From Hyphomicrobiales bacterium (GTDB lineage Bacteria > Pseudomonadota > Alphaproteobacteria > Rhizobiales > Rhizobiaceae), in the NCBI GenBank assembly GCA_900466475.1, contig UBMI01000006.1, positions 1 through 64,000 on the forward strand: a stretch of 64,000 bases of DNA. Direction: 5' to 3'. A program made the position numbers and the translations under genes. The notes below the pieces were generated by a model that was not told the origin of the DNA, searched no databases, and saw only the letters and a program-made list of their open reading frames with translations. Shown here piece by piece: positions 54,483 through 63,592 of this stretch (its first letter is position 1; each line of letters opens with the position of its first letter).

Positions 54483-55646
54483 TCAGGAGGTGCGGAAACG
54501 CAGGTTGCCGGCCGACAGCTCGCTGACGGAAGCGGCGCCCATCAGCTTCATGCCACGCTCGATTTCCGTCCGTATTTGCAGGAGCGCCCGCTCGACCCCG
54601 GCTTGGCCGGCGGCTGCAAGCGGGAAGAGATAATAACGCCCGATCCCGACCGCCTTGGCGCCGAGCGAGAGAGCCTTGAGCACATGGGTGCCGCGCTGGA
54701 TGCCGCCGTCGACCATCACATCGATCCTGTCGCCAACGGCATTGACGATTTCCGCCAGCTGGTCGAAGCCGCTGCGTGAACCGTCGAGCTGGCGGCCGCC
54801 GTGGTTGGAAAGCACGATGCCGGTGCAGCCGATATCGATAGCGCGCTTGGCATCCTCGACCGTCATGATGCCCTTCAGGCAGAATTGCCCGCCCCAGATC
54901 TTCACCATGTCGGCGACATCGTCCCAGTTCATGGCGGGGTCGAGCATCTCGGTAAAGTAGCGGCTGATCGACATGGTGCCGCTGCCCATGTCCACATGGC
55001 TGTCGAGTTGCGGCAGGCGGAATTTCTCATGGGTGAAATAGTTGATTGCCCAGGCCGGTTTGACGGCAAACTGCGCCATGCCCGACAGGTTGAGCTTGAA
55101 CGGGATGGCAAATCCGGTGCGCTTGTCGCGCTCGCGATTGCCGCCGGTGATGCTATCGACGGTCAGCATCATCACCTGCACGCCCGCCTGCTTCGCCCGC
55201 GCCATCATTTCACGATTGAGGCCGCGATCCCGATGGAAGTAGAACTGATAGACCTGTGGCCCGCTGCTGATCTTGCGCGCCTCTTCCAGGCTGATCGTGC
55301 CGAGCGAGGAAACCCCGAACATCGTGCCAAACTTGCCGGCCGCATGGGCGACCGCACGCTCGCCCTCGTGATGGAAGAGCCGCTGCAACGCCGTCGGCGA
55401 GCAATAGACCGGCATGGCGAGCTTCTGGCCCATGACGGTGACCGACATATCGACATCGCTGACGCCCCGCAGCACGCTCGGCAGAAGATCGCAGGTTTCG
55501 AAAGATGAGGTATTGCGCCTGTAAGTCACCTCGTCATCCGCGGCGCCGTCGATATAGTTGAAGATCGGCCCCGGAAGGCGCTGCTTGGCGAGACGGCGGA
55601 AATCGTGGAAGTTATGGCAGTCTGAAAGGCGCATACCCGTATCCAA
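54483..55646 (-). CDS. FMN-dependent alpha-hydroxy-acid oxidase/dehydrogenase (LldD-like)
   Basis: 387 residues, (beta/alpha)8 FMN enzyme. N-terminus ADDEVTYRRNTSSF, YCSPTALQRLFHHEGERAVA, LTVDSITGGNRERD, and the active-site motif IVLSNHGGRQLDGSRSG (catalytic His and Arg). A second FMN-binding region is DVMVDGGIQRGTHVLKALSLGA. Lactate is the commonest substrate, but glycolate, mandelate or other 2-hydroxy acids are possible. It converges on the importer operon. MRLSDCHNF four residues later may be the true start. Confidence 0.88.
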   Translation of the reverse strand: MDTGMRLSDCHNFHDFRRLAKQRLPGPIFNYIDGAADDEVTYRRNTSSFETCDLLPSVLRGVSDVDMSVTVMGQKLAMPVYCSPTALQRLFHHEGERAVAHAAGKFGTMFGVSSLGTISLEEARKISSGPQVYQFYFHRDRGLNREMMARAKQAGVQVMMLTVDSITGGNRERDKRTGFAIPFKLNLSGMAQFAVKPAWAINYFTHEKFRLPQLDSHVDMGSGTMSISRYFTEMLDPAMNWDDVADMVKIWGGQFCLKGIMTVEDAKRAIDIGCTGIVLSNHGGRQLDGSRSGFDQLAEIVNAVGDRIDVMVDGGIQRGTHVLKALSLGAKAVGIGRYYLFPLAAAGQAGVERALLQIRTEIERGMKLMGAASVSELSAGNLRFRTS

Positions 55647-55826
55647 TCGAGGGCCGGCGCGTCATGCCTCCGCATGCGGCTCGGCCGATGAATGGCCGCG
55701 AGACCTCCTCGTCGTCGCGATCCGTGGTCTATGGGATACGATTATTACCGCACCAATCTCAAGCTCTCTTGCGCACGCATCCGTCGCCTTTGCTGATAAG
55801 TATGCATTTTATTGCCGGGGGTTCGG

Positions 55827-56507
55827 TCAGCGACCGGGCTTGACTGCGAGCCAGATGACGTGGCGCGCGCCACCGCGCTTGCCGTTGGCCCGCGTATTGA
55901 CCGCATCGACGGCAAAGCCGCAGTCCTTCAGGCGCCGCGTGAAGGACGCATCCGGCCCGGAGGACCAGACGGCCAGCACGCCGCCGGGACGCAGGGCCTC
56001 TCGGGCGGATTTAAGCCCGGCATAATCGTAGAGCCGGTCATTGGACTTGCGGGTCAGGCCGTCGGGGCCGTTATCAACATCAAGAAGGATCGCGTCACAA
56101 CCCGCCTTTTCAGCGCGGATCGCCTCGCCGACATCGCCCTGGTGGATCGAAACGCGCGGATCGTCGAGGCAGCCCTTGAAGACCTCCGCCATCGGACCGC
56201 GTGCCCAAGCAACGACTCCCGGAATCAGTTCGGCAACGACGATAGTGGCATCCTCGGGCACGACCGCAAGAGCGGCCCGCAGGGTAAAGCCCATGCCGAG
56301 CCCGCCGATCAGGATCTTCGGCTTCGGATGCGATTTGATCCGTTCAAATGACAGAGTAGCGAGTGCTTCTTCCGAACCGCTGAGGCGGCTGTTCATCAGC
56401 TCGTTGGTGCCGAGCATGATGGAAAATTCGGTGCCGCGCTGCTTCAGCCGCAGCTCACCGCCTTCGCCGGGGATGGTCGCGGAATCGAGCTGGATCCAGG
56501 GAAGCAT
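55827..56507 (-). CDS. Spermidine-synthase-like methyltransferase-fold protein
   Basis: 226 residues from the ATG at 56507. Rossmann AdoMet-type motif KILIGGLGMGFTLRAALAVV with the acidic VVAELIPGVV, then ISIHQGDVGEAIR-like VSIHQGD and DAILLDVDNGPDGL. This is the spermine/spermidine-synthase-like group without the N-terminal tetramerisation domain, usually annotated as spermidine synthase but often of unknown activity. It is downstream of the NagZ-importer operon on the same strand with a 69-base gap. Confidence 0.75.
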   Translation of the reverse strand: MLPWIQLDSATIPGEGGELRLKQRGTEFSIMLGTNELMNSRLSGSEEALATLSFERIKSHPKPKILIGGLGMGFTLRAALAVVPEDATIVVAELIPGVVAWARGPMAEVFKGCLDDPRVSIHQGDVGEAIRAEKAGCDAILLDVDNGPDGLTRKSNDRLYDYAGLKSAREALRPGGVLAVWSSGPDASFTRRLKDCGFAVDAVNTRANGKRGGARHVIWLAVKPGR

Positions 56508-56576
56508 GGCGGTTTCGTCTCGCTGAAAGGGACCGTCCCCTAGCATAGGGCGACGGTCGAAGCCAGCAAGCCTTGC

Positions 56577-57476
56577 TCAGACCAAACGCACGAAATGATC
56601 CGGCTCATGCTGCACCACCTGTTCCTGCGGGGCGGCGGAACGGCGGCGGATATCGTCCACTTCCTGCGGCTGCAGGCGCGTGCGCGGATCGTCGAAGCGC
56701 ACGTCCGGGTCCGGTACAGCCGAGAGCAGCAACCGGGTGTAGGGATGCAGCGGATTGTCGATTACCTTCGCCGTATTGCCCCATTCGACGATCTGGCCAG
56801 AATACATGACGGCGATATCTTCGGCCACATAGCGGGCGGTGGCGATATCGTGGGTAATGTAGAGCAGGCCGAGATTCATCTCCTTCTTCATCTCGTTCAG
56901 GAGATTGAGAACGCCGAGGCGCACCGAGACATCGAGCATCGAGGTCGGTTCGTCGGCAACGATCACCTCGGGCTGGGCAGCAAGCGCGCGAGCGATATTG
57001 ACGCGCTGGCGCTGGCCACCCGAAAGCTCATGCGGATATTTTGGCGCGACGATATCGGGATCGAGTTTCACGCGCTCAAGCAGTTCGCGCACTGTCGTAT
57101 CGATCTGTTTGCCGCGGATCTCCGGCCGATGCAGCTTCAGCGGTCGCTGCAGGTGGTGGGCGATGGTGTGCGCCGGGTTCAGCGAGGCGAAAGGGTCCTG
57201 AAAGATCATCTGCACGGAACGGCGATAGCGGGCAATCTCGTCCGCCTTGGCGTTTTCGACTGGGCGGCCCTTGTAGAGGATCCGGCCTGTCGTCGGCTGA
57301 TATTCGCGCATCGCCATGCGCGCGCAGGTCGTCTTGCCGCTGCCGGATTCGCCGACAATCGCCAGCGCACGGCCGGCGTGTAGCGAAAAGGAGATGGCGC
57401 GTGCAGCATGAACGGCGGAATCACCGTGGCCGAAGGTCTTGGTGACCTTGTCGAGTGCGAGGATGGCATCGCTCAT
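56577..57476 (-). CDS. ABC importer ATP-binding protein (DppF type), NagZ-linked
   Basis: 299 residues. Walker A GESGSGKTT, Q-loop FQDPFASLNPAHTI, signature LSGGQRQR, Walker B EVIVADEPTSMLDVSVR, switch ITHDIATARYVAE, Opp/Dpp C-terminal extension. Last of the transporter genes; overlaps its partner ATPase by four bases. Confidence 0.91.
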   Translation of the reverse strand: MSDAILALDKVTKTFGHGDSAVHAARAISFSLHAGRALAIVGESGSGKTTCARMAMREYQPTTGRILYKGRPVENAKADEIARYRRSVQMIFQDPFASLNPAHTIAHHLQRPLKLHRPEIRGKQIDTTVRELLERVKLDPDIVAPKYPHELSGGQRQRVNIARALAAQPEVIVADEPTSMLDVSVRLGVLNLLNEMKKEMNLGLLYITHDIATARYVAEDIAVMYSGQIVEWGNTAKVIDNPLHPYTRLLLSAVPDPDVRFDDPRTRLQPQEVDDIRRRSAAPQEQVVQHEPDHFVRLV

Positions 57477-58276
57477 AGCAGCACGCCTCCGTGAAGCGAC
57501 GGGAAGGAGGCCCAGAGTTTCCGGGTGTATTCGTGCTGCGGTGTCTTGTAGATCGCCTCGGCTTCGTTCTGCTCGACAAGCTTGCCCTGGAGCATGATGC
57601 CGATGCGGTCGCAGAACTGCACCATCAGCCCGAGATCGTGGGTGATGAAGAGCACCGAGAAGCCGAACTGCTTTCGGAGTTCGTTGATGCGCTGCAGAAT
57701 TTCGCGCTGCACGACCACATCAAGCGCTGTCGTCGGCTCGTCCATGACGACGAGCTTGGGATCGAGCGCCATGCAGATGGCGATGACGATGCGCTGGCGC
57801 ATGCCGCCGGAGAATTGATGCGGATAGTTGCGCATACGTTCCGGCGCGATATCGACGAGCCGCAGCATCTCGGCCGTGCGCTCGCGCGCCTCTGCCTTCG
57901 TCATGCCCTTGTGGGTACGCAGCACATCATAGAACTGGTCCTCGATGCGCAACACCGGGTTCAGCGAGTTCATGGCACTCTGGAAGACCATAGCGACTTC
58001 TCGCCAGCGGAAGGCGGCAAGCGCGTTCGGGTCCAGGTCCAGAACGTCACGGCCGGCAAGCATGATTCGGCTCTCCTTGCGGATCAGCGCGGGTGGCTTG
58101 TGCAGGCGGCTGATGGCAAAGGCGATCGTGCTCTTGCCGCAGCCAGATTCGCCGGCAAGGCCGAAGACTTCACCAGGAGCGACGTCAAAACTGACGTTAT
58201 CGACGGCGCGGAAATCCTTCTCTTCGCCGATATAGTCGATCGTGAGGTTTTTGACCGTAAGTAGCGGCTCGTTCAC
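57473..58276 (-). CDS. ABC importer ATP-binding protein (DppD type), NagZ-linked
   Basis: 267 residues. Walker A GESGCGKST, signature FSGGMRQR, Walker [15 protein letters not shown], switch ITHDLGLMVQFCDR. It is shorter than usual DppD proteins and lacks the C-terminal Cys-rich extension. Overlaps the permease gene upstream and the DppF-type gene downstream by four bases each. Confidence 0.9.
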   Translation of the reverse strand: MNEPLLTVKNLTIDYIGEEKDFRAVDNVSFDVAPGEVFGLAGESGCGKSTIAFAISRLHKPPALIRKESRIMLAGRDVLDLDPNALAAFRWREVAMVFQSAMNSLNPVLRIEDQFYDVLRTHKGMTKAEARERTAEMLRLVDIAPERMRNYPHQFSGGMRQRIVIAICMALDPKLVVMDEPTTALDVVVQREILQRINELRKQFGFSVLFITHDLGLMVQFCDRIGIMLQGKLVEQNEAEAIYKTPQHEYTRKLWASFPSLHGGVLL

Positions 58277-59151
58277 AGGCGGCCCTCCCCGGAGCGGATG
58301 AGCAGGGACCAGCGCTTCAGATGATTGCCGGTGCGCAGCCGCGGATTGGCGATCTCATCGACGGCGAAGTTGAGCAGTGACATGCCGATGCCGAGGAAGG
58401 CGAGCGCAAAGCAAGGGGTGAGGATATCCCACCATGCACCGACAGAGAGGGCCGAAGCCTTCTGCGCGTTGTAAAGCATGGTGCCCCAGGAGACGACCCT
58501 GGGGTCGCCAAGACCAAGGAATTCCAGTGTCGCTTCGGTGATGATCGCGAAGATGACGCTGCCGATGAAATTGATGCCGACGATGGAAATCACGTTGGGG
58601 AAGATCTCGAACGTCATGATGCGCCATTGCGGCTCGCCCATCATTTCCGCCGATTTGACATAGTCTTTCTGCTTGACGGAGAGCGTTTCGGCGCGGGTCA
58701 CGCGTGCGCCCCAGGCCCAGGATGTACCGCCCAGGATCAGAGCGATGACAAGTGGGCTCGCCTGGCCGATGAAGGCTGCGAGGACGAGCAGCAACGGCAG
58801 GTTGGGCACGACGAGCACCATATTGGTGAAGAAACTGATGACCTCGTCCGTCTTGCCGCCGCGATAGCCGGAGATGATGCCGAGCGCGGTGCCAACAGCG
58901 GTGATGAGGAGGCCAGCGCCGAAACCGACGGCGAGCGAGGTGCGCGCACCATAGATCATTCGGGCAAAGACATCCTGGCCGATACGCGTCGTACCGAGAA
59001 TATGTTCGGCAGACGGCGCCTGGTGCGGACGACCGGTGCGGGCGGCGGGATCGTAATGCGTCAGCAACGGTGCTGCGATCGCCACGACGATGATGAAGGC
59101 GATGATGGCGAGGCCGATCAGCGCCTTGCGATTGCGGAGAAGGCTCTTCAT
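58273..59151 (-). CDS. ABC importer permease (DppC type), NagZ-linked
   Basis: 292 residues. Helix 1 ALIGLAIIAFIIVVAIAAPL, landmark HILGTTRIGQDVFARMIYGA, EAA loop DYVKSAEMMGEPQWRIMTFE with FPNVISIVGINFIG. ATG two bases from the DppB-type stop. Confidence 0.89.
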   Translation of the reverse strand: MKSLLRNRKALIGLAIIAFIIVVAIAAPLLTHYDPAARTGRPHQAPSAEHILGTTRIGQDVFARMIYGARTSLAVGFGAGLLITAVGTALGIISGYRGGKTDEVISFFTNMVLVVPNLPLLLVLAAFIGQASPLVIALILGGTSWAWGARVTRAETLSVKQKDYVKSAEMMGEPQWRIMTFEIFPNVISIVGINFIGSVIFAIITEATLEFLGLGDPRVVSWGTMLYNAQKASALSVGAWWDILTPCFALAFLGIGMSLLNFAVDEIANPRLRTGNHLKRWSLLIRSGEGRL

Positions 59152-59152
59152 C

Positions 59153-60130
59153 TCACGCTCCCTTCAGTCGCGGATCGAGCAGTACGTAGCTGACATCGAC
59201 GATGAAATTGGCGATCAGCATGGTCGCGGTCATGATGAGAAGCTGGCCCTGGATGACGGGATAGTCGCGGGCGAGGATCGCCTGGTAGAGGATGTTGCCG
59301 AGGCCCGGATAGTTATAGACGACCTCGGTGACCAAAGAGCCGCCGAGAATGGTGCCGATGGCGATCGCGAGGCTGGACACAGTCGGCAGCAGTGCGTTGC
59401 GCGCCGCATACCAGAGCATCACATGCCGGTCGGACAAGCCCTTGGCGCGGGCCATGACGATATAGTCTTCGCCGAGCAGGTTGATCATGTTGTTGCGCAT
59501 GGTGACGGTAAAGCCGCCGACCAGCACGGTGCAGAGCGTGATCATCGGCAGGATGCCGTGATAGGCGACGCTGCCGATATATTGAAAGCTGAAGGCCGGA
59601 TCGAGCGCGGGATCGGCCGCATAGCCGTTCGGGAACCAGCCGAGCGTGAAGCCAAAGAAGAACAGCACGATCAGCGATGTGACGACGGCGGGTACCGATG
59701 TCGCGAAGATCGCGCCAATCGAGACGATGACGTCGAATTTGCTGCCGCGCCGCCAGGCGGCGACGATGCCGAGGAAGGTGCCGAGCGCGAAGCTGATGAT
59801 CGTCGCCGTGCCCATCAGGCCGACCGTCCAGACCAGCGCATGGCCGAGAACCGAGGTGACCGGCAGCGGGAAATACTTGATCGAACGGCCGAGATCGCCG
59901 GTGAAGATACTGCCGAGATAGGTGAGATATTGCTGCCAGAGCGGTCCGTCGACGAAGCCGAACGTGAGCTTCAGCGCCTGAAGGCTTTCCGGCGGCAATT
60001 CGGCGCCTGCGCTCGAAAACATGATGCGCACCGGATCGCCGGGCATCAGCCGGGGCAGGAAGAAATTGATCGTCGCTGCTGCGATGAAGGCCGCCAGGTA
60101 AAAGGCGAGGCGGCGAAGCAGAAAGGCCAT
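59153..60130 (-). CDS. ABC importer permease (DppB type), NagZ-linked
   Basis: 325 residues. FLLRRLAFYLAAFIAAATINFF N-terminus shortened here to the helix, LPRLMPGDPVRIMFSS loop, EAA loop YIVMARAKGLSDRHVMLWYA, and NYPGLGNILYQAILARDYPV. Typical OppB family; pairs with the next permease. Confidence 0.89.
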   Translation of the reverse strand: MAFLLRRLAFYLAAFIAAATINFFLPRLMPGDPVRIMFSSAGAELPPESLQALKLTFGFVDGPLWQQYLTYLGSIFTGDLGRSIKYFPLPVTSVLGHALVWTVGLMGTATIISFALGTFLGIVAAWRRGSKFDVIVSIGAIFATSVPAVVTSLIVLFFFGFTLGWFPNGYAADPALDPAFSFQYIGSVAYHGILPMITLCTVLVGGFTVTMRNNMINLLGEDYIVMARAKGLSDRHVMLWYAARNALLPTVSSLAIAIGTILGGSLVTEVVYNYPGLGNILYQAILARDYPVIQGQLLIMTATMLIANFIVDVSYVLLDPRLKGA

Positions 60131-60148
60131 GGGGACTCCGTCAAAACA

Positions 60149-60173
60149 GAAGCGGCGCTTGGCGCGCCGCTTC
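60149..60173 (-). other. Intercistronic stem-loop between binding protein and permease genes
   Basis: Perfect ten-base arms GAAGCGGCGC and GCGCCGCTTC around TTGGC. On the transcribed minus strand it is followed by TGTTTTGA, so it may act as a weak attenuator between the binding-protein stop and the permease ribosome-binding site. Confidence 0.65.
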
Positions 60174-60189
60174 CGCTGATTTGAATGGC

Positions 60190-61836
60190 TTACTTGACCG
60201 GCTCAAGCGCCAGCAGGTTCAGGAGACGTGCCGGGTTGGTGCGCGAGATGGACGGATTGACGAAGGGGTTTTCCTTGGTCGACCAGCCGGTGAAGCGCTT
60301 GGTATTGTACTGATACCAGTTCGGATTGTTGAAGACCGGGATCATCGGCATGTTTTCGGCAACGATGCGCTGAGCCTTGTTCATCGTTTCCTTCTGCTTG
60401 TCGAGATCGGCCGTGTGGGTGAACTGGGTAACCAGATCTTCCACTTCCGGGCTGAACCAGCGCTGCGCGGTGAAGCGGGTCTTGCCCTTGTCCGAAGCGC
60501 TGAAGGCGCGCTTGTAGGGGTAGTAGGGCGAGGCGGAGGCCGGCAGGCTGTTGATCGCCGCATCGAACTTGCCGTCGATGAGGTCGGAAGTCCAGACTGC
60601 TTCTTCCGGCGTTTCGATCTTGGCGTCGATGCCGACGGCCTGCATGCCTTCGATGGCGATATTGACAGTGTCGATCCAGTCCGTCCAGGCGTTCGGCACG
60701 ATGATCGAGAACGAGATCTTCGAGCCGTCAGGATTGTCGCGCAGGCCATCGCCGTCCTTGTCGACATAGCCGGCTTCATCGAGTGCCGCCTTGGCCGCAT
60801 CGGCGTCATAGGTAGCGAACTTGCCGAAGTCGGCCTTGACCGATGGGTCCGCCCAGCTCTTGTAAAGCTCGCCCATCAGGCCCGGATCTTCGTTCAGCGT
60901 CGGATAGCCGTAGCCGGCGACGTCGATCATCGTCTTGCGATCCAGCGCCATGGAGACCGCGCGACGGAATTTCACGTCGTTGAAGGCCTTCTTGTTGGCC
61001 TCGTTGGCGGTCTCCAGGTTGAACAGGAAGGCAACCATGCTGCTCGGCGAGTACCAGTAGTGGTAGTGATCCGGATCCTTCGAGACATAGACGTTGTCGA
61101 TATCAGGAATGAAGGAAACGCCCCAGTCGAGCGTGCCGTCGGCCGTTGCCGTCAGGATCTGGTTGTTGTCGGCAAGCTGCGGGAAGCGCATGCAATCGAT
61201 CTTCAGGTGCTCGGCATCCCAGTAATTCGGGTTGCGGCACTGGTCATAGGTCTGGCCGGTGAAGCGCGGCACTTCGGTCAGCGGACCGCTGCCGACGGGA
61301 TTTTCGTTGGCGTAGGTGACCGGATCGGCAACATCCTTCCAGACATGCTCGGGCACGATCGGCAGCTGCGACAGCTGTTCGGCGGCAAGCGAGCTTGGAT
61401 TGGCGAGCGTGAAGCGGACTGTCTGGCCATCGACCGCCTGTACATCGGTGATGAAGGTCCAGATGCTGACGAAGTCGAGGGCCGGGAACTTCTTCAGGTA
61501 GTCGTAGGTAAACTTCACGTCGGCCGAGGTCAGCGGCTGGCCGTCCGACCACTTCAGGTTCGGACGCAGCTTGAAATCGATGCTCTTCAGGTCGTCGGAG
61601 AGCTTGAAGCTTTCGGCCAGGCGATAGACCGGCTTGTTGCTGTCGAAGCGGTTGAAGATGACCAGCGGCTCATAGATGAAGTCAAGGGTCGATTGACGCG
61701 ACGAAGTCTGATTGAACGGGTTAAAGTTGCGCACCCAGGTGGTTGCCGGCTCGATATTGGCCGTGAGGACGGTCTGCGCGACGGCCGAGCCCGATAGCAT
61801 CGTCAGGGCCGCAGCCGCTAAAAGATATTTCTTCAT
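60190..61836 (-). CDS. Periplasmic binding protein (Opp/Dpp type), NagZ-linked
   Basis: 548-residue family 5 binding protein with signal peptide (LTMLSGSAVA|QTV). Features: IDFKLRPNLKWSDGQPLTSA, DVKFTYDYLKKFPALD, FRRAVSMALDRKTMIDVAGY, and IVAENMPMIPVFNNPNWYQY. Its neighbours NagZ and GNAT suggest binding of an aminosugar oligosaccharide or muropeptide. Confidence 0.9.
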   Translation of the reverse strand: MKKYLLAAAALTMLSGSAVAQTVLTANIEPATTWVRNFNPFNQTSSRQSTLDFIYEPLVIFNRFDSNKPVYRLAESFKLSDDLKSIDFKLRPNLKWSDGQPLTSADVKFTYDYLKKFPALDFVSIWTFITDVQAVDGQTVRFTLANPSSLAAEQLSQLPIVPEHVWKDVADPVTYANENPVGSGPLTEVPRFTGQTYDQCRNPNYWDAEHLKIDCMRFPQLADNNQILTATADGTLDWGVSFIPDIDNVYVSKDPDHYHYWYSPSSMVAFLFNLETANEANKKAFNDVKFRRAVSMALDRKTMIDVAGYGYPTLNEDPGLMGELYKSWADPSVKADFGKFATYDADAAKAALDEAGYVDKDGDGLRDNPDGSKISFSIIVPNAWTDWIDTVNIAIEGMQAVGIDAKIETPEEAVWTSDLIDGKFDAAINSLPASASPYYPYKRAFSASDKGKTRFTAQRWFSPEVEDLVTQFTHTADLDKQKETMNKAQRIVAENMPMIPVFNNPNWYQYNTKRFTGWSTKENPFVNPSISRTNPARLLNLLALEPVK

Positions 61837-61880
61837 TACAAATTCCCCTTTTCTTATGAGGTGAAGAATACGCGCGCTGG

Positions 61881-62903
61881 TCAGGAGACCAGTGCGCTTG
61901 CAAACATCGATTCGACTTCCGCATGGGCAGCGCGATAGTCGATCTTGAGAGTGCCGAGGCGGGCCTTGCCGGCGGCGATACGCTTCTGAGCGGCTTCCGT
62001 CAGCGGGCGCGCGGCCTTGGCCGCAGCCTCGCTCTCCTTGACGTCGCCATGGCTGTGAAGCGCAATGTCGAAACCGGCATCGAGAACCTGAGCGACGCGC
62101 TCTGGCAGAGTGCCCTGCAGCGATTCCATGAAGATGCAGTCGGAGATCAGAACGCCGTCGTAACCCATGTCCTTGCGGATCACGTCATGCATGATCGGCG
62201 AGATGGAAGCCGGCAGCTCGGCATCGTAAGCGGAGTAGACGACATGGGCGACCATCGCCCAAGGCGTGTCCTTCAGCGCCACGAAGGGTTTGAAGTCGGT
62301 TGCGGTCAGTGTTTCGCGCGAGGTGTCGACGACCGGGCGTTCCTTGTGGGAATCGAGCGTGGCGCGGCCGTGGCCCGGAATGTGCTTCATGACCGGCATG
62401 TTACCGGTTTCGAGCAGGCCATCGACCACTTCGCGGCCCAGTGCAGCGATGAAATCCGGATCGGGGCCGAAGGAGCGGGCGCCGATCACCGCGCTCGTTG
62501 TTTCGAAAACGAGATCGAGAACCGGCGAGCAGCCGCTCGACAGGCCGAGTTCGGTCATCATCACACCCATGGCCTGGGTGGACAGACGCAGCGCCTTCTT
62601 GCCGAGCTCGAAGTCATGGCGCGCAAGCTCGGCGAACTGGCCGAAGCTGCGGAAAAGCGGCCAGGGGCCGGCATCCATATGCTGCACACGGCCGCCTTCC
62701 TGGTCGGTAAAGACGGGCGCATCGTCGCGGCCGACGGCCTCGCGGAAACGGTCGATCAGGATCTTTGCCTGCTCCGGATTGCGCAGGTTGCGACGGCCGA
62801 CGAAGAGGCCAAGCGGATTGGTCTCGCGGAAGAGGGCGAATTCGTCGTCCAAAAGCGTCGGATTGGGAAGGCCGACGAAGAGAGCAAGCGGGGTCGAGGA
62901 CAC
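61881..62903 (-). CDS. nagZ: Beta-N-acetylhexosaminidase (NagZ-type GH3)
   Basis: 340 residues, single-domain GH3. The NagZ signature KHIPGHG (173-179) with D-S-H (184-186) holds the catalytic His-Asp pair, and the nucleophile is Asp255 in YDGVLISDC. DQEGGRVQ near residue 67 is the other family motif. No signal peptide, so it acts in the cytoplasm, removing GlcNAc from anhydro-muropeptides or other beta-GlcNAc glycans. GTG start; 26 bases after the GNAT gene and 44 before the binding-protein gene. Confidence 0.9.
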   Translation of the reverse strand: MSSTPLALFVGLPNPTLLDDEFALFRETNPLGLFVGRRNLRNPEQAKILIDRFREAVGRDDAPVFTDQEGGRVQHMDAGPWPLFRSFGQFAELARHDFELGKKALRLSTQAMGVMMTELGLSSGCSPVLDLVFETTSAVIGARSFGPDPDFIAALGREVVDGLLETGNMPVMKHIPGHGRATLDSHKERPVVDTSRETLTATDFKPFVALKDTPWAMVAHVVYSAYDAELPASISPIMHDVIRKDMGYDGVLISDCIFMESLQGTLPERVAQVLDAGFDIALHSHGDVKESEAAAKAARPLTEAAQKRIAAGKARLGTLKIDYRAAHAEVESMFASALVS

Positions 62904-62929
62904 TATTTCAAAACTCCGATATCAAATGG

Positions 62930-63409
62930 TCATTTCGGCGGGCTTCGCAGCATGCCTTCGTAAATGCCCTTGTCGGGGGCGGGAATTTCGACCGCGCCGG
63001 CGGTCTTGACGTAGAAATCGACGGGGCCGGCATCGCCGATGAACGCATAGGCGTGGCCCAGCGTCTTCATGGTCTGCAGGCAGGCGGAAAAGAGGGCGAG
63101 GCCAATGCCCTTGCCGCGTGCGGCCGGATCGACGCCAGTCGGGCCGAAGAAGCCGCGGGCGGTCGTGTCATAGCAGGCAAAGCCGAGCAGCTTGCCATCC
63201 TCGACGGCGATCAGACAGGCGACAGGCTGGCGGGAAAAGGAGACGCTCACTTCGCTTGCCCAGTTCTCGCTGAAATGTTCGCGCACCCAGGTAACGACGA
63301 CATGAAGTTCCGGCGGCAGGGCTGGACGGATCACGATGCCGATGGAGCCGGCCTTCTCTTTCAGTTCGGCGAGCTTCGTGGAATATAAGCTCACAAGCAG
63401 GTCCGACAC
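62930..63409 (-). CDS. GNAT-family N-acetyltransferase
   Basis: 159 residues from a GTG at 63409 that follows GGAGGAATTC. Acetyl-CoA motif A: GPTGVDPAARGKGIGLALFS; downstream GHAYAFIGDAGPVDFYVKTA. First gene of the seven-gene NagZ-importer operon. It may acetylate an aminosugar or amino acid released from the imported glycan; the substrate cannot be deduced. Confidence 0.85.
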   Translation of the reverse strand: MSDLLVSLYSTKLAELKEKAGSIGIVIRPALPPELHVVVTWVREHFSENWASEVSVSFSRQPVACLIAVEDGKLLGFACYDTTARGFFGPTGVDPAARGKGIGLALFSACLQTMKTLGHAYAFIGDAGPVDFYVKTAGAVEIPAPDKGIYEGMLRSPPK

Positions 63410-63425
63410 CCGAATTCCTCCAATT

Positions 63426-63448
63426 ATTCCGTTATTACGGAATGTATA
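63426..63448 (-). promoter_or_regulatory. Promoter/operator of the NagZ-importer operon
   Basis: A perfect palindrome ATTCCGT-TATT-ACGGAAT (63426-63443) lies 17 bases before the GNAT start. On the minus strand it directly follows TATACA (63448-63443), a good -10 box, so a repressor bound here would block transcription. No clear -35 box or regulator gene is visible within the window. Confidence 0.6.
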
Positions 63449-63541
63449 CCTTTTTAATGACATAACTTTCGATATCCGAGCGGCCATGTCAACAGGCTTT
63501 TTGGCAGGCAATCCTGGTTCAACTGGGGGTAGGCAAAACAA

Positions 63542-63566
63542 AACGGCCCGGTTTAACCGGGCCGTT
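63542..63566 (-). terminator. Rho-independent terminator of thiD
   Basis: AACGGCCCGGTT and AACCGGGCCGTT form a strong GC-rich hairpin with loop TTTAA. On the minus strand it is followed by TTTTGTTTTG, a proper T-rich tail, 27 bases after the thiD stop. Confidence 0.88.
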
Positions 63567-63592
63567 GGACATTATCGGGTCTGTGATCCGGC

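Noticed and set aside
59090..61797. Long plus-strand frames opposite the last importer
   Set aside because: Antisense of the DppB-type permease and binding-protein genes; compositionally artefactual.
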